Origin: Nocardia sp.
GTDB lineage: Bacteria; Actinomycetota; Actinomycetes; Mycobacteriales; Mycobacteriaceae
Direction of reading: 5' to 3'
Length of the DNA: 51,327 bases
NCBI RefSeq assembly: GCF_025465275.1
Contig: NZ_JAODNK010000186.1
Span: 1 to 51,327 of the forward strand
Positions 16,271 to 25,274 of the stretch are shown here, piece after piece; the stretch's first letter is position 1, and the number at the start of each line of letters is the position of its first letter. The position numbers and the translations under genes are program-made. The notes beneath the pieces were generated by a model. The model had not been told where the DNA came from. It searched no databases and saw only the letters and a program-made list of their open reading frames with translations.

Positions 16271-17821
16271 ATGGGATTTCGGCATCGCCGCCAGCTTTCA
16301 CACTCCGAAATCCCCGCGTTACTCGCACTATCCGGTGTTCTGACGCTGGGTGCCGTGTTGCTGCCGGCGGCTCCGGCGATGGCCGGTCCTACCCAACCGT
16401 GGGCTGCTCCGCCGCTGAACTCCTGTGGCGAAACAGGTTTCGATCCCCTTGCCCGCCAACCGAACCCTGATCCGTCGCAGCAGCAACCGGGTGCGACGAT
16501 CAAGGTTCCGATCCCGATACCGCAGATCGTGACGGTCCAGGTGCCCGGACCCAAACCCGATAACACCCGGATCGACCCGGCCGCGTTGCCGGCGGATCCG
16601 TGTGGCAACCCGTGCCCGGATATTCGGGACGATCCCGCCCCGGCCACCGCGCCTGCCGGCACGGGCAGTGGGAGTGGTTTGTCGTTGCCGCATATCGAGA
16701 TCGCCCCGGAGCCGGAACCGATTCCGATTCCGGTGCCCGGCGGTGAGGCCCCCGAACCGCAGGCCCCGCCGACCTCGGATGTGCAACCTTCGGAGCCGGC
16801 GCCCGCGGTGGCGCCGGTGCCGGCGCGGCAGGTGGATGCGGTGCAGCTGGTCGATCAGGTGACCGGGCACGGGTCGGTCAATCGTACCGATATGCGGTGG
16901 TCGGTCGATGGCACCGATCTGGGATTGATGTGGGAGAACAAGCCCGGTCAGGTCGCGGTCGTGTTCGGTGACACCTTCGGCAAGGGCTGGCAGGCCGGCG
17001 GGGCGGGTACCGATCAGCAGGACTGGCGCAGCAACACGATCGCCTACAGCAGTAACCATGATCTGTCCCAGGGTCTGGTGCTGGATGATTTCGTGCAGAA
17101 CTCCCGCTGTCATGCCGCGGAGATCCTGGACAGCCGCAAGATCAAGAACTTCGAGCACACCACGATCCCGACGTCGGGGTTCGCGATCGGTGACCGGCAG
17201 TATCTGACGTACATGTCGATCAACCATTGGTCCCGTATTCCGGGGATGTGGTGGACCAATGACGGTGGTATCGCCTATTCCGACGACAACGGCCGCACCT
17301 GGACCAAATCGCAATGGGCGCGCTGGGACAACCTGTTCGGGTTGGGGCGTTTCCAGGTCGCGACGATGGTGCCCCGTGGGGATTACGCGTACATGTTCGG
17401 CACCCCGAATGGGCGCCTGGGTGTGATCGGCCTGGCCCGTGTGCCTGCTGATCAGGTGCTCAACAAATCGGCGTACCAGTACTGGATCGACGGGACCTGG
17501 GTGGCCGCGGACGGGGCGAACGAATTGCTGGCCACGCCTATCGTTTCCGGTACCGCGAGTGAGTTGTCGGTGCGTTTCGATCAGGATTCGCAGCAGTGGC
17601 AGATGGTGTATCTGGACGTGACGCGTGGGCAGATCGTGATGCGCACCGCCGCGCAACCGCAGGGTGCGTGGACCGATCCGGTGCCGTTGCTCAGTACCGA
17701 GGACTATCCGACCGCGTACGGCGGGTTCATGCACCCGTGGTCCACGGGCAAGGACCTGTACTTCACCGTGTCGGCGTGGAACAGCTACAACGTGTACCTC
17801 ATGCACGCAACCCTGAAGTGA
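16271..17821 (+). CDS. Secreted DUF4185 domain protein with proline-rich linker
   Basis: 516 residues from ATG 16271. A signal peptide (about residues 20-38, ALLALSGVLTLGAVLLPAAP, then AMAGP) is followed by a long linker rich in Pro, Glu and Ala (about residues 40-190, with PIPIPQ and EPEPIPIPVP stretches). The C-terminal ~320 residues match the DUF4185 beta-propeller type: VAVVFGDTFGKGW, WRSNTIAYSS, IAYSDDNGRTW and GGFMHPW. DUF4185 is found in secreted actinobacterial proteins and resembles glycosidase-like propellers; no activity is established. The upstream frame extends to 16187 but would precede the signal peptide with unrelated sequence. Confidence 0.85.
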   Translation: MGFRHRRQLSHSEIPALLALSGVLTLGAVLLPAAPAMAGPTQPWAAPPLNSCGETGFDPLARQPNPDPSQQQPGATIKVPIPIPQIVTVQVPGPKPDNTRIDPAALPADPCGNPCPDIRDDPAPATAPAGTGSGSGLSLPHIEIAPEPEPIPIPVPGGEAPEPQAPPTSDVQPSEPAPAVAPVPARQVDAVQLVDQVTGHGSVNRTDMRWSVDGTDLGLMWENKPGQVAVVFGDTFGKGWQAGGAGTDQQDWRSNTIAYSSNHDLSQGLVLDDFVQNSRCHAAEILDSRKIKNFEHTTIPTSGFAIGDRQYLTYMSINHWSRIPGMWWTNDGGIAYSDDNGRTWTKSQWARWDNLFGLGRFQVATMVPRGDYAYMFGTPNGRLGVIGLARVPADQVLNKSAYQYWIDGTWVAADGANELLATPIVSGTASELSVRFDQDSQQWQMVYLDVTRGQIVMRTAAQPQGAWTDPVPLLSTEDYPTAYGGFMHPWSTGKDLYFTVSAWNSYNVYLMHATLK

Positions 17822-17880
17822 CGCCGCAGGTAATCCGTGACGGGACGTGTTGACGGCCCCTGACCGGGTATCGACAAGTC

Positions 17881-19260
17881 GTGACCTTCGACCTGACACC
17901 CACGGCAGCACAGCACGACCTGGCCAAGCGTGCGCACGAGTTCGCCCGGGACTGCATCAGGCCGGTGGCGTCCCACTACGACCAGGCCCAGGAGTTCCCC
18001 TGGCCGGTCCTCGAAGAGGCAGCGAAACGCGGCTTCTACAGCCCGCTGTTCTACCGCGACCTCATCGGCGACCCGACCGGATTGTCGCTGCCGATGTTTA
18101 TGGAGGAGCTGTTCTGGGGCTGCGCCGGCATCGGATTGGCGATTGTCATGCCCGCACTGGCCTTGTCGGCGATCGGCCAGGCCGCCACTCCCGAGCAGAT
18201 GCTGCGGTGGGCGCCCGAATGTTTCGGCACACCAGGGGATTTGAAGCTCGCGGCGCTCGCGATATCGGAACCTGAGGGCGGCAGCGACGTGCGCAATCTG
18301 CGCACGCGGGCCGTCCGCGACGGTGACGACTGGATCATCGACGGTCACAAGATGTGGATCGGCAATGGCGGCATTGCCAATGTGCACGTCGTGAACGCGG
18401 TGGTGGATGAGCAATTGGGCCACCGCGGCCAGGCCCTCTTCGTAGTACCCGGCGGCACACCCGGTCTGGAATTGGTACGAAAGCTCGACAAGCTGGGATG
18501 CCGCGCCTCGCATACCGCGGAGTTGAAATTCGACAGCGTGCGCGTGCCGATGGACAACCTGCTCGGCGGAGTCGAGAAGCTCGAGCATTCGCTGGCCAAG
18601 CGCCGCGAGGCGGCCCGCACCGGCGGCCGATCCGCTTCGGTGACGCTGGGAACCTTCGAGCAGACTCGCCCGATGGTCGCCGCCCAGGCGCTCGGAATCG
18701 CAAGAGCCGCTCTGGAATACATGACCTTCTACGCGACCCGCCGCGAGGCCTTCGGTGCGCCGATCATCGACAATCAAGGCATCGCCTTCCCGATCGCGGA
18801 CCTCGCCACCCAGATCGACGCCGCGCGACTATTGACTTGGCGGGCGTCCTGGATGGCCGCCAAGGGTGTGCCCTTCGAACGCGGCGAAGGTTCGATGGCG
18901 AAGCTGGCGGCCAGCGAAATCGCGGTGAAAGCCACCGAACGCGCGATACAGACACTGGGCGGATGGGGCTACATCACCGACCACCCGGTGGAGAAATGGT
19001 ACCGAGATGCCAAGCTGTACACCATCTTCGAAGGCACCAGCGAAATCCAGCGCATAGTCATCTCCCACGCCCTGGGCGCTGCCGAAGGCAGACCACCCCT
19101 CCACGTCGACCTCGAACCGTCCGGAGGCCCGCTGAACAAAATGTTCGGCCGCGGCACCGAGATACGAACCAAAGCCGCAGCCGCAGCGCTGAACATGCGG
19201 GATCGGGTTCCGGGCCCGATCATGAAGGCCGCCCTGAAGATCCTCCGCCCGCCTCGATAG
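17881..19260 (+). CDS. Acyl-CoA dehydrogenase
   Basis: 459 residues, GTG start. FAD/acyl-CoA motifs: LAALAISEPEGGSDV (signature 1), KMWIGNGGIAN, and near the C-terminus IQTLGGWGYITDHPVEKWYRD, then the catalytic base in FEGTSEIQR. It oxidises acyl-CoA to 2-enoyl-CoA, passing electrons to ETF. It is about 60 residues longer than a standard ACAD because of a C-terminal tail (SGGPLNKMFGRGTEIRTKAA). Chain specificity cannot be told. It is not linked to other beta-oxidation genes here. Confidence 0.92.
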   Translation: MTFDLTPTAAQHDLAKRAHEFARDCIRPVASHYDQAQEFPWPVLEEAAKRGFYSPLFYRDLIGDPTGLSLPMFMEELFWGCAGIGLAIVMPALALSAIGQAATPEQMLRWAPECFGTPGDLKLAALAISEPEGGSDVRNLRTRAVRDGDDWIIDGHKMWIGNGGIANVHVVNAVVDEQLGHRGQALFVVPGGTPGLELVRKLDKLGCRASHTAELKFDSVRVPMDNLLGGVEKLEHSLAKRREAARTGGRSASVTLGTFEQTRPMVAAQALGIARAALEYMTFYATRREAFGAPIIDNQGIAFPIADLATQIDAARLLTWRASWMAAKGVPFERGEGSMAKLAASEIAVKATERAIQTLGGWGYITDHPVEKWYRDAKLYTIFEGTSEIQRIVISHALGAAEGRPPLHVDLEPSGGPLNKMFGRGTEIRTKAAAAALNMRDRVPGPIMKAALKILRPPR

Positions 19261-19534
19261 CCGCACGTTCAGGCGGTAGATCATCACCACACCCGGCATT
19301 GGACCGGACCTCCGATCTCTAACATTTCTCGGGCGACCGAGGGCTACTGATCGGCTGTGCGAGAAGACATTTCAGGTGCTGACGGAGCAGCCGGCTATTG
19401 GTGTTGCTGCGCGGTTGATGGTTCGGGAGGCATTGGCCGGGCGGCGAAAGGTCGGGTGAAACGGCGGGTTCGAGCGGTGCGGGGGACGTAGGGTCGGAGA
19501 GTCATGTGGGTTCGAACTCCGAAAGGCATTGCCT

Positions 19535-20194
19535 GTGCTCGTGGAACGACTTGCCGCTGGGTTTCGCTCGGTTGATACGACTGCGCTGTGTGATGCTGAT
19601 AAGTCGTTGCGGGTGATGGACAGTGCGATTCGGCCGCGGTCGGCGGGGATCAGAATTCTGGGCCCGGCGTTCACCGTCCGGTGCTATGGGGATTTCTTCG
19701 CGGTATTGCGGGCCATCGAGTCGGCCGCGCCGGGGGATATTGTCATCGTTGATGGCGGAAGCAGTGAAATCGCCTTGGCCGGAGAGCTTTTCGCGCGCGG
19801 GGCGCTGGTGCGCGAGCTGGGCGGGATCATTGTCGACGGCGGGTACCGCGATATCGGCTATGTCCGCGATTGCGAGCTGCCGATCTACAGCCGTTTCATC
19901 ACACCTATGGCCGGATCCACCACCGAGCTCGGTGAACTGCAGGTCCGCGTGACCTGCGGTGGTGTGCCGGTGAATCCGGGTGATCTGATCTTCGCCGACG
20001 ATGAAGGCATTGTTGTACTCGACCCGGCGCGAGCGGAAGAACTGCTGGCTGCCGCCACCGCCATCAAACAAGCCGAGGCCCGCGTCATCGCGAAGCTGGA
20101 TGCGGGAGCCACGCTCAGCGACTGCCTCGGCATCTCCGCACACGCCCAGGCACTGCAGCGGGGCGAGCACTCGGCCCTGGAATTCCTCGCCTGA
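19535..20194 (+). CDS. RraA-like / 4-hydroxy-4-methyl-2-oxoglutarate aldolase family protein
   Basis: 219 residues from GTG 19535, eight bases after AAAGG; TTG 19529 is too close to that ribosome site. The RraA/HMG-aldolase fold is recognised from LGPAFTVRC, IVIVDGGSSEIALAGELFA, and the active-site GGYRDIGYVRD block (G-x-x-R-D binding oxyacid and metal), then NPGDLIFADDEGIVVLD. Members cleave 4-carboxy-2-hydroxyacid-type substrates or act as oxaloacetate decarboxylases; some inhibit RNase E. With the GGxxRD residues intact, an aldolase/decarboxylase role is more likely. Confidence 0.82.
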   Translation: MLVERLAAGFRSVDTTALCDADKSLRVMDSAIRPRSAGIRILGPAFTVRCYGDFFAVLRAIESAAPGDIVIVDGGSSEIALAGELFARGALVRELGGIIVDGGYRDIGYVRDCELPIYSRFITPMAGSTTELGELQVRVTCGGVPVNPGDLIFADDEGIVVLDPARAEELLAAATAIKQAEARVIAKLDAGATLSDCLGISAHAQALQRGEHSALEFLA

Positions 20195-20306
20195 CCCGAA
20201 TACTCGCCGCGCCGCCTCCATGGCAGCCGGGCCAACGTCGGATACCCTGCGACCGGTTCGAAGATCTGTCCACGATTGGTCCGGATACACCGAAAGACGG
20301 GGCACG

Positions 20307-20762
20307 ATGAGCGGATTCGACCTCTCACGAGGCATGGCAGCGCGCGGCATGGCCGGGATCGCGGTCGCAGCGGCTTGTATTGCAGTACCGATGGCGGCAG
20401 CGCCGCAAGCGGCCGCGGCGGGGACGCCGACCCTGACGGTCAGCATGACCGGCTCACCGATCGGCCCGGCCAAGCTCGCCTCCGTCGGCTGCGGGCAGAC
20501 CGCGGTGGCGACGGTGAAGATGGCCGACGGCACCCCGGTATCGCACGGCTCGGTGGAGTTCACCAGCCACCTGCCCGGCATCTCCGGCAATGTGGTGGGA
20601 ACGGTACCGGTCACCAACGGCACCGCCAGCATTCCGTGGGTTCCCGGCGTCGCGGGGCAGCACATCATCAGCGCGATCTACTTCGACGATGCATCCGACC
20701 TGCATCCCGCCTCCGGGCAGACGATGATCACCGCCATGAACCTGAACGGCGTGTGCGTCTGA
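20307..20762 (+). CDS. Secreted Ig-like domain protein
   Basis: 151 residues from ATG 20307. A signal peptide (GMAGIAVAAACIAVPMAAAP, then QAAAAGTP) precedes a single bacterial Ig-like (Big_3-type) domain: TLTVSMTGSPIGPAKLASVG, VKMADGTPVSHGSVEF, and VAGQHIISAIYFDDASD. Two cysteines (near the start and end of the domain) could form a disulfide. Likely a small cell-surface or exported protein. It is convergent with the L,D-transpeptidase gene, with 27 bp between stops. Confidence 0.8.
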   Translation: MSGFDLSRGMAARGMAGIAVAAACIAVPMAAAPQAAAAGTPTLTVSMTGSPIGPAKLASVGCGQTAVATVKMADGTPVSHGSVEFTSHLPGISGNVVGTVPVTNGTASIPWVPGVAGQHIISAIYFDDASDLHPASGQTMITAMNLNGVCV

Positions 20763-20789
20763 TCCGGAGTTGCTGGGCCGGAGCGTGAT

Positions 20790-21485
20790 TCAGCTGCTGT
20801 GAATCGCGATGACCGGCCGCTTCGACGGCTGGAGGGTGGCGAGCAGGGTGCGGACGACGTCCTCGGAGACGGCGACGCACCCTGCCGTCGCTGCCCCGGT
20901 ATCGCCGTGCACGAAGAATGCCGAGCCCTGGGCCGGAACCGCGGGGAAGCGGTTGTAGTCGATGACGAGCGCATGGTTGTACTGCGGGTCGGTCCGGCCG
21001 AGATTCTCGCTGATAGCGGTGTCGAATGGGCAGGCATCCTCGGCGCACCGATACTTCCGGTTGTAGAGGGGGCTTTCGGAGTCGGATACCCACCACCAGG
21101 TATTCGACGGGTCGACGGTGAGGTAGGGGAGTAGCGCGGCCGGATCGGGGAGGCGGCCGAAGCCCTCGGTCAAGGCGAAGGTGCCTTCCGGTGTGTAGTC
21201 CCGGCCCTCGCCTGCCGCACTCGAAATCCCTTCCGCGCCAACCCGGGCCGGTACCGCGAAGGTGCGCTTCCAGTCCCGCAGCCGGTTCCGCTGCCACAGC
21301 TCCAGCGTCCCGCGATCGGCGCCGGCCGGTGCCGTGACCCAGACAACCTGCATCCCGGGAACGGTATTCGGGTCGAACGGCGGCCGGTCGACGGTCAGCC
21401 GGGGCAGCACCGCGACGGCGAGCACCGCGACGGCCACGGTGACCGTCCACCGCAGCGCTCGGAGACCCTTGTCCGCCAATCCCAT
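20790..21485 (-). CDS. L,D-transpeptidase (YkuD-type) family protein, membrane-anchored
   Basis: 231 residues. One N-terminal helix (VTVAVAVLAVAVLPRL) anchors or exports it. The catalytic region is visible: YTPEGTFALT, YNHALVIDYNR, then FFVHGDTGAATAGCVAV with the histidine of HG and the cysteine of (S/T)AGC. L,D-transpeptidases make 3-3 cross-links in peptidoglycan, which mycobacteria and nocardiae use heavily. This branch lacks LysM or Ig domains and resembles the stand-alone 'L,D-transpeptidase catalytic domain' proteins, so the exact role is uncertain. Confidence 0.82.
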   Translation of the reverse strand: MGLADKGLRALRWTVTVAVAVLAVAVLPRLTVDRPPFDPNTVPGMQVVWVTAPAGADRGTLELWQRNRLRDWKRTFAVPARVGAEGISSAAGEGRDYTPEGTFALTEGFGRLPDPAALLPYLTVDPSNTWWWVSDSESPLYNRKYRCAEDACPFDTAISENLGRTDPQYNHALVIDYNRFPAVPAQGSAFFVHGDTGAATAGCVAVSEDVVRTLLATLQPSKRPVIAIHSS

Positions 21486-21800
21486 TCAGGCTCCCCACTG
21501 TCTGCGCCGATGGCCTCGTAGCGAGCCGGAGTGATTTTCTGCCTGTCGGCTATGTCCGTGTTTGCACTGGTCACACGGTACGCGGACTGGTCGGATGACT
21601 ACTGTTGTACCAGCTCGGCGTGGTGCCGAGGACTCGCCGGAATGGGTGTTCAGATAGCGCAGAGTGTCGTAATCTTTCGCCCGACACACCCGTTCGGAGT
21701 AGCTCGACAACTCCGGCACGCTCTTCTTGCCTCCCACCCCGGACCCCGGTGGATCAGCTCGAATCCGACCGCAGCTTTCCGGCAAAGGGACTAGGTCTAT
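21486..21800. other. Intergenic region upstream of L,D-transpeptidase and of the small ORF pair
   Basis: 315 bp with no convincing gene. It must contain divergent promoters for 21485 (minus) and 21801 (plus). A small perfect hairpin, CTCGGC-GTGGT-GCCGAG, lies at 21614-21630. I see no other clear signal. Confidence 0.4.
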
Positions 21801-21866
21801 ATGAGCACGCTCGAGGTATTCCAACAGCGTTCGCATGAGCAATTGCGGCACTGGACAATCCGATGA
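21801..21866 (+). CDS. 21-residue leader ORF, overlapping the next start codon
   Basis: ATG at 21801, 21 sense codons (MSTLEVFQQRSHEQLRHWTI plus R), TGA at 21864-21866. The stop overlaps the ATG of the next ORF at 21863 (ATGA), the arrangement of translationally coupled genes. AGGGA lies about a dozen bases upstream. It is too short to recognise. It could be a real peptide, a coupling leader, or the displaced N-terminus of the next protein after a frameshift. Confidence 0.4.
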   Translation: MSTLEVFQQRSHEQLRHWTIR

Positions 21867-22237
21867 CACCCTACCGAATCTCCGCGCTGCGTCTGCGGAT
21901 GGAGTTTCCTGGAGTGGCGCCCACCGCTGTCGACGCGGCACTGGAGGCGGCCCGTGCACAACTGCGGCCCAGCCTGGCCGACTCGCTCACCGAAATGGCC
22001 GAACTGGTTGCGCGACAGCGCATTGTGGCGATCTACCGCAGGTCGGGGGCCTTGACGCCCCCGACCTGGGCGAACAATCAGCTCGGGAGATCGGCGGCAG
22101 CGGCCTCGTCGAGCAGCCAGGTGGTGGACTCGCTGCCGATCGCACCCGCAGCGGGCACATCCAGGGGCGAGGCGCCATTGAGTGCGGCCACCACCGCAGC
22201 GGCCTTGGCCTCGCCGCCGACAATCAGAATCACGTGA
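21863..22237 (+). CDS. Small protein, three-helix-bundle-like; C-terminus reads into pgl terminator
   Basis: The first ~55 residues (MTPYRISALRLRMEFPGVAP, then VDAALEAARAQL and an ARQRIVAIYRR end) resemble the short three-helix dimerisation proteins common in Actinobacteria. The frame then crosses the hairpin at 22039-22068 and overlaps 160 bp of pgl on the other strand, so the last ~60 residues are probably not conserved. Translation likely depends on the 21-codon ORF that overlaps its start. Existence is moderately supported; function unknown. Confidence 0.45.
   Translation: MTPYRISALRLRMEFPGVAPTAVDAALEAARAQLRPSLADSLTEMAELVARQRIVAIYRRSGALTPPTWANNQLGRSAAAASSSSQVVDSLPIAPAAGTSRGEAPLSAATTAAALASPPTIRIT
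22039..22068. terminator. Hairpin terminator downstream of pgl
   Basis: Perfect 12-bp arms CAGGTCGGGGGC and GCCCCCGACCTG around a 6-nt loop. It lies 10 bp beyond the pgl stop and ends the pentose phosphate operon. It also lies inside the opposing small ORF. Confidence 0.75.
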
Positions 22238-22812
22238 CGGGACTTGCGGATGGCGGGCAGCGTCAGCGTGATGCGGACGGCCGGCGGCTTGGGCGAATGC
22301 GTCTCGGCGACAACGAGTTCGCGTTCCTCACGGGTGGCGTCCGTATGCGGGAACAGCGAGTTGATGTGGCCTTCACCGCCCATACCGAGCAGGTGCAGAT
22401 CGAACGCACCGTGCTCGGCTAGATACGCGTGGACGGTGGCCGAGTACTCGCCTGCGGCCTCCAGCGGATCGGGATAGTCGCCGCTGGAGGTTTCCGTCGG
22501 GTGCACCCGGGCCGGATCGACCGGAACATGGTCGAGCAGCGCCTGCCGTGCCTGCAGGTCGTTGCGCTCCGGATCCCCGGTGGGCACGAAACGCTCATCG
22601 CCCCAGAAGATGTCGACCTTGGACCAGTCGATATCACCCGGCGCCTTGCGCACCCATTCGAGCAGGCCGATACCCGTGCCGCCGCCGGTCAAGACCACTG
22701 ACGCGCAGCCGCGCAGCCGCTGCGCCTCCACCACCTGGGTGACGAAGCGGGCAGCCGCCGCCTGCACGAGTTCCGCTGTGGTAGCGAAGGTTTCGACGGC
22801 GGGCTTACTCAT
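22078..22812 (-). CDS. pgl: 6-phosphogluconolactonase
   Basis: 244 residues, the normal length for Pgl/DevB. Motifs: VLTGGGTGIGLLE (sugar-phosphate loop), VDIFWGDERFVP, ALLDHVPVDPARVHP and LLGMGGEGHINSLFP with the catalytic histidine, and RITLTLPAI. It hydrolyses 6-phosphogluconolactone to 6-phosphogluconate, the second step of the oxidative pentose phosphate pathway. Its start overlaps the opcA stop by 8 bp; it is the last gene of tkt-tal-zwf-opcA-pgl. Confidence 0.96.
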   Translation of the reverse strand: MSKPAVETFATTAELVQAAAARFVTQVVEAQRLRGCASVVLTGGGTGIGLLEWVRKAPGDIDWSKVDIFWGDERFVPTGDPERNDLQARQALLDHVPVDPARVHPTETSSGDYPDPLEAAGEYSATVHAYLAEHGAFDLHLLGMGGEGHINSLFPHTDATREERELVVAETHSPKPPAVRITLTLPAIRKSRHVILIVGGEAKAAAVVAALNGASPLDVPAAGAIGSESTTWLLDEAAAADLPS

Positions 22813-23725
22813 AGATCACCTTTTCGATTCCGACCAGCGCCTCGGCGTAGACCTCGTCGGCGTCGAGATGGCGCAGCTCTTCGGCCAGGCAGTCGCGGGT
22901 CTCCCGGCGGGCCAGGGCGAAGCGCTGATCAGGCTCGCCCGTGCGGGTCAGGGTCGCGGTGCGGCCGTGCTGCGGGCGGGCAATGGAGATCGATACCGAC
23001 GAGCGGTGCATCTCCACCTTCAGCTCGCCGGTCTCGCGAATCACCGGGCAGGACAGTCGGGCGGCGAGCCACCCGGCCAGCATGTCCAGTGCGGGTTCGT
23101 CCTGCAGGCCCGAAACCGTCACGGACTCAACGTCTTCGAACGGCGCCTCGTCCAGGGCCGCGGCCAGCAGGGCCCGCCAGTAGGTGACCCGGCTCCACGC
23201 CAGATCGGTATCGCCCGCCGCGTACGAATCGCGGCGCTTCTTGATGGTGTCCTGCGGATCGGGCGCGAAGGTCGCGTCGGTAATTCGCCGGGTCGCCAGG
23301 CGGCCCACCGAATCCTTGGACGGGAAATCCGGGGCGCCACGAGGCCACCACGCCACCACGGGGGTGTCGGGCAGCAGGAACGGCACCACCACACTGCTTT
23401 CGTGACTGACCAGATCGCCCTGCAACCGCAGCACTATCACCTCGGCCGCGCCGGCGTCGCCGCCCACACGGATCTGGGCGTCGAGCCGCGTTGTCGCATT
23501 CCGGTCACCACGTGCGAGAACTATGACGCGGCACGGGTGTTCGCGACTGGCGTCATTGGCGGCGTCGATGGCGTCTTCGGCCTCGGAGCTGTCCAGGGTG
23601 CAGACCACCAGGGTCAGCACCCGGCCCATGGTGACCACGCCATTGGCCTCACGCAGCTGGATCAGCCGCTTGGATACCTCACGGGTATCGGTGTCCGGCA
23701 TATCGATGATCACGGTCGCCGCCAT
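22805..23725 (-). CDS. opcA: Glucose-6-phosphate dehydrogenase assembly protein OpcA
   Basis: 306 residues. It begins MAATVIIDMPDTDTREVSKR as mycobacterial OpcA does, and carries RVLTLVVC, VPFLLPDTPVVAWWP, and CPVIRETGELKVEMHR. OpcA is an activator or assembly factor for Zwf in cyanobacteria and actinobacteria and has no catalytic motif. I chose ATG 23725; it overlaps the zwf stop by 16 bp, and the longer frame to 23773 is unlikely. The overlaps on both sides indicate translational coupling. Confidence 0.95.
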   Translation of the reverse strand: MAATVIIDMPDTDTREVSKRLIQLREANGVVTMGRVLTLVVCTLDSSEAEDAIDAANDASREHPCRVIVLARGDRNATTRLDAQIRVGGDAGAAEVIVLRLQGDLVSHESSVVVPFLLPDTPVVAWWPRGAPDFPSKDSVGRLATRRITDATFAPDPQDTIKKRRDSYAAGDTDLAWSRVTYWRALLAAALDEAPFEDVESVTVSGLQDEPALDMLAGWLAARLSCPVIRETGELKVEMHRSSVSISIARPQHGRTATLTRTGEPDQRFALARRETRDCLAEELRHLDADEVYAEALVGIEKVIYE

Positions 23726-25272
23726 TCCCGCCCGCTGCGCGCGAGCATTTCGTCGGCGGATTCCGGACCCCACATACCGGCCTCGTACGGATCGGGCTTA
23801 CCGGTCTGGGCCCAGTGCTCGAGAACGGGATCGAGTATGCGCCAAGCCAATTCGACCTCCTCGTTGACCGGGAAGAGCGACGGCACGCCGAGCAGCACAT
23901 CCAGGATGAGCCGCTCGTAGGCCTCGGGGGAGTCCTCGGTGAAGGCTTCGCCGTAGCTGAAGTCCATATTCACATCGCGGACCTCCATACTGGAGCCGGG
24001 CACCTTCGACCCGAATCGCATGGTGATGCCCTCGTCCGGCTGCACCCGGATCACCAGGGCGTTCTGCCCCAGCTCCTCGGTCATCGTCTGGTCGAACGGC
24101 AGATGCGGGGCCCGCTTGAACACCACCGCGATCTCGGTGACGCGGCGGCCCAGACGCTTTCCGGTGCGCAGATAGAACGGCACCCCCGCCCAGCGCCGTG
24201 TCTCCACGTGCAGGGTGATGGCGGCGTAGGTCTCGGTGCGCGAATTCGGGTCGAAACCCTCCTCCTGCATCAGGCCGACAACAGGCTCACTACCCTGCCA
24301 TCCGGCGGTGTACTGCCCGCGCGCGGTGGTCTCGTCCAGCGGCTCGGCGAGCTTGGTCGCCGAGAGCACCTTGATCTTCTCGATCTGCAACTGTCGCGGC
24401 TGGAAGCTCACCGGCTCCTCCATCGCCGTCAGCGCCAGCAGCTGCAGCAGATGGTTCTGGATCACATCACGTGCGGCGCCGATACCGTCGTAATAGCCTG
24501 CGCGACCGCCCAAGCCGATGTCCTCGGCCATGGTGATCTGCACATGATCGACGTAATTGGCATTCCAGATCGGATCGAACAGCTGGTTCGCGAAGCGCAG
24601 CGCCAGAATGTTCTGCACCGTCTCCTTGCCGAGGTAGTGGTCGATGCGGAACACCGACTGCTCGGGGAAGACCGAGTTCACCAGGGCATTGAGCTCACGG
24701 GCACTGTCGAGATCGTGCCCGAAGGGCTTCTCGATGACTACCCGCCGCCACGTCGGAGTATTGCCGTGCTCCGGTTTCGCCTGTGCGAGACCGTTCTTCG
24801 ACAGCTGATCGAGCACCACCGGGAACTCGGTGGGTGGGATCGCCAGGTAGAAGGCGTGATTGCCGCCTGTACCGCGATCCCGGTCAAGATCCTTGAGGGT
24901 GGTGGCCAGCCGGTGGAAGGCGGCGTCGTCCTCGAAAGTTCCTTGGACGAACCGCAATCCGTCCTTCAGCTGGTCCCACACTTCCTCGCGGAACGGGGTG
25001 CGCGCCGAAGAACTCACCGAATCCTTCACTACGGCAGCGAATTCCGCATCGGACATATCGCGCCGGGCGAACCCGACCAGGGAGAAACCGGGGGGCAGCA
25101 GCCCCCGGTTCGCCAAGTCATAGATGGCCGGCAGCAACTTGCGCCGCGACAGGTCACCGGTCACCCCGAAAATCACCATGCTGCACGGCCCGGCGATGCG
25201 GGGAACCCGGCTGTCGCGTCCATCGCGGAGCGGGTTCACCGTCGCGGCCGTTGTCGCTGCGCCGTTTGCCAC
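23710..25272 (-). CDS. zwf: Glucose-6-phosphate 1-dehydrogenase
   Basis: 520 residues, GTG start at 25272. Rossmann loop VIFGVTGDLSRRKLLPA near residue 33, the active-site RIDHYLGKETVQN with catalytic histidine and lysine, VVIEKPFGHDL, and the NADP-domain end with VPFYLRTGKRL. It oxidises glucose-6-phosphate to 6-phosphogluconolactone with NADP+. It starts 2 bp after the tal stop and overlaps opcA. The Zwf-OpcA-Pgl trio is the oxidative branch. Confidence 0.97.
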   Translation of the reverse strand: MANGAATTAATVNPLRDGRDSRVPRIAGPCSMVIFGVTGDLSRRKLLPAIYDLANRGLLPPGFSLVGFARRDMSDAEFAAVVKDSVSSSARTPFREEVWDQLKDGLRFVQGTFEDDAAFHRLATTLKDLDRDRGTGGNHAFYLAIPPTEFPVVLDQLSKNGLAQAKPEHGNTPTWRRVVIEKPFGHDLDSARELNALVNSVFPEQSVFRIDHYLGKETVQNILALRFANQLFDPIWNANYVDHVQITMAEDIGLGGRAGYYDGIGAARDVIQNHLLQLLALTAMEEPVSFQPRQLQIEKIKVLSATKLAEPLDETTARGQYTAGWQGSEPVVGLMQEEGFDPNSRTETYAAITLHVETRRWAGVPFYLRTGKRLGRRVTEIAVVFKRAPHLPFDQTMTEELGQNALVIRVQPDEGITMRFGSKVPGSSMEVRDVNMDFSYGEAFTEDSPEAYERLILDVLLGVPSLFPVNEEVELAWRILDPVLEHWAQTGKPDPYEAGMWGPESADEMLARSGREWRRP

Positions 25273-25274
25273 CG

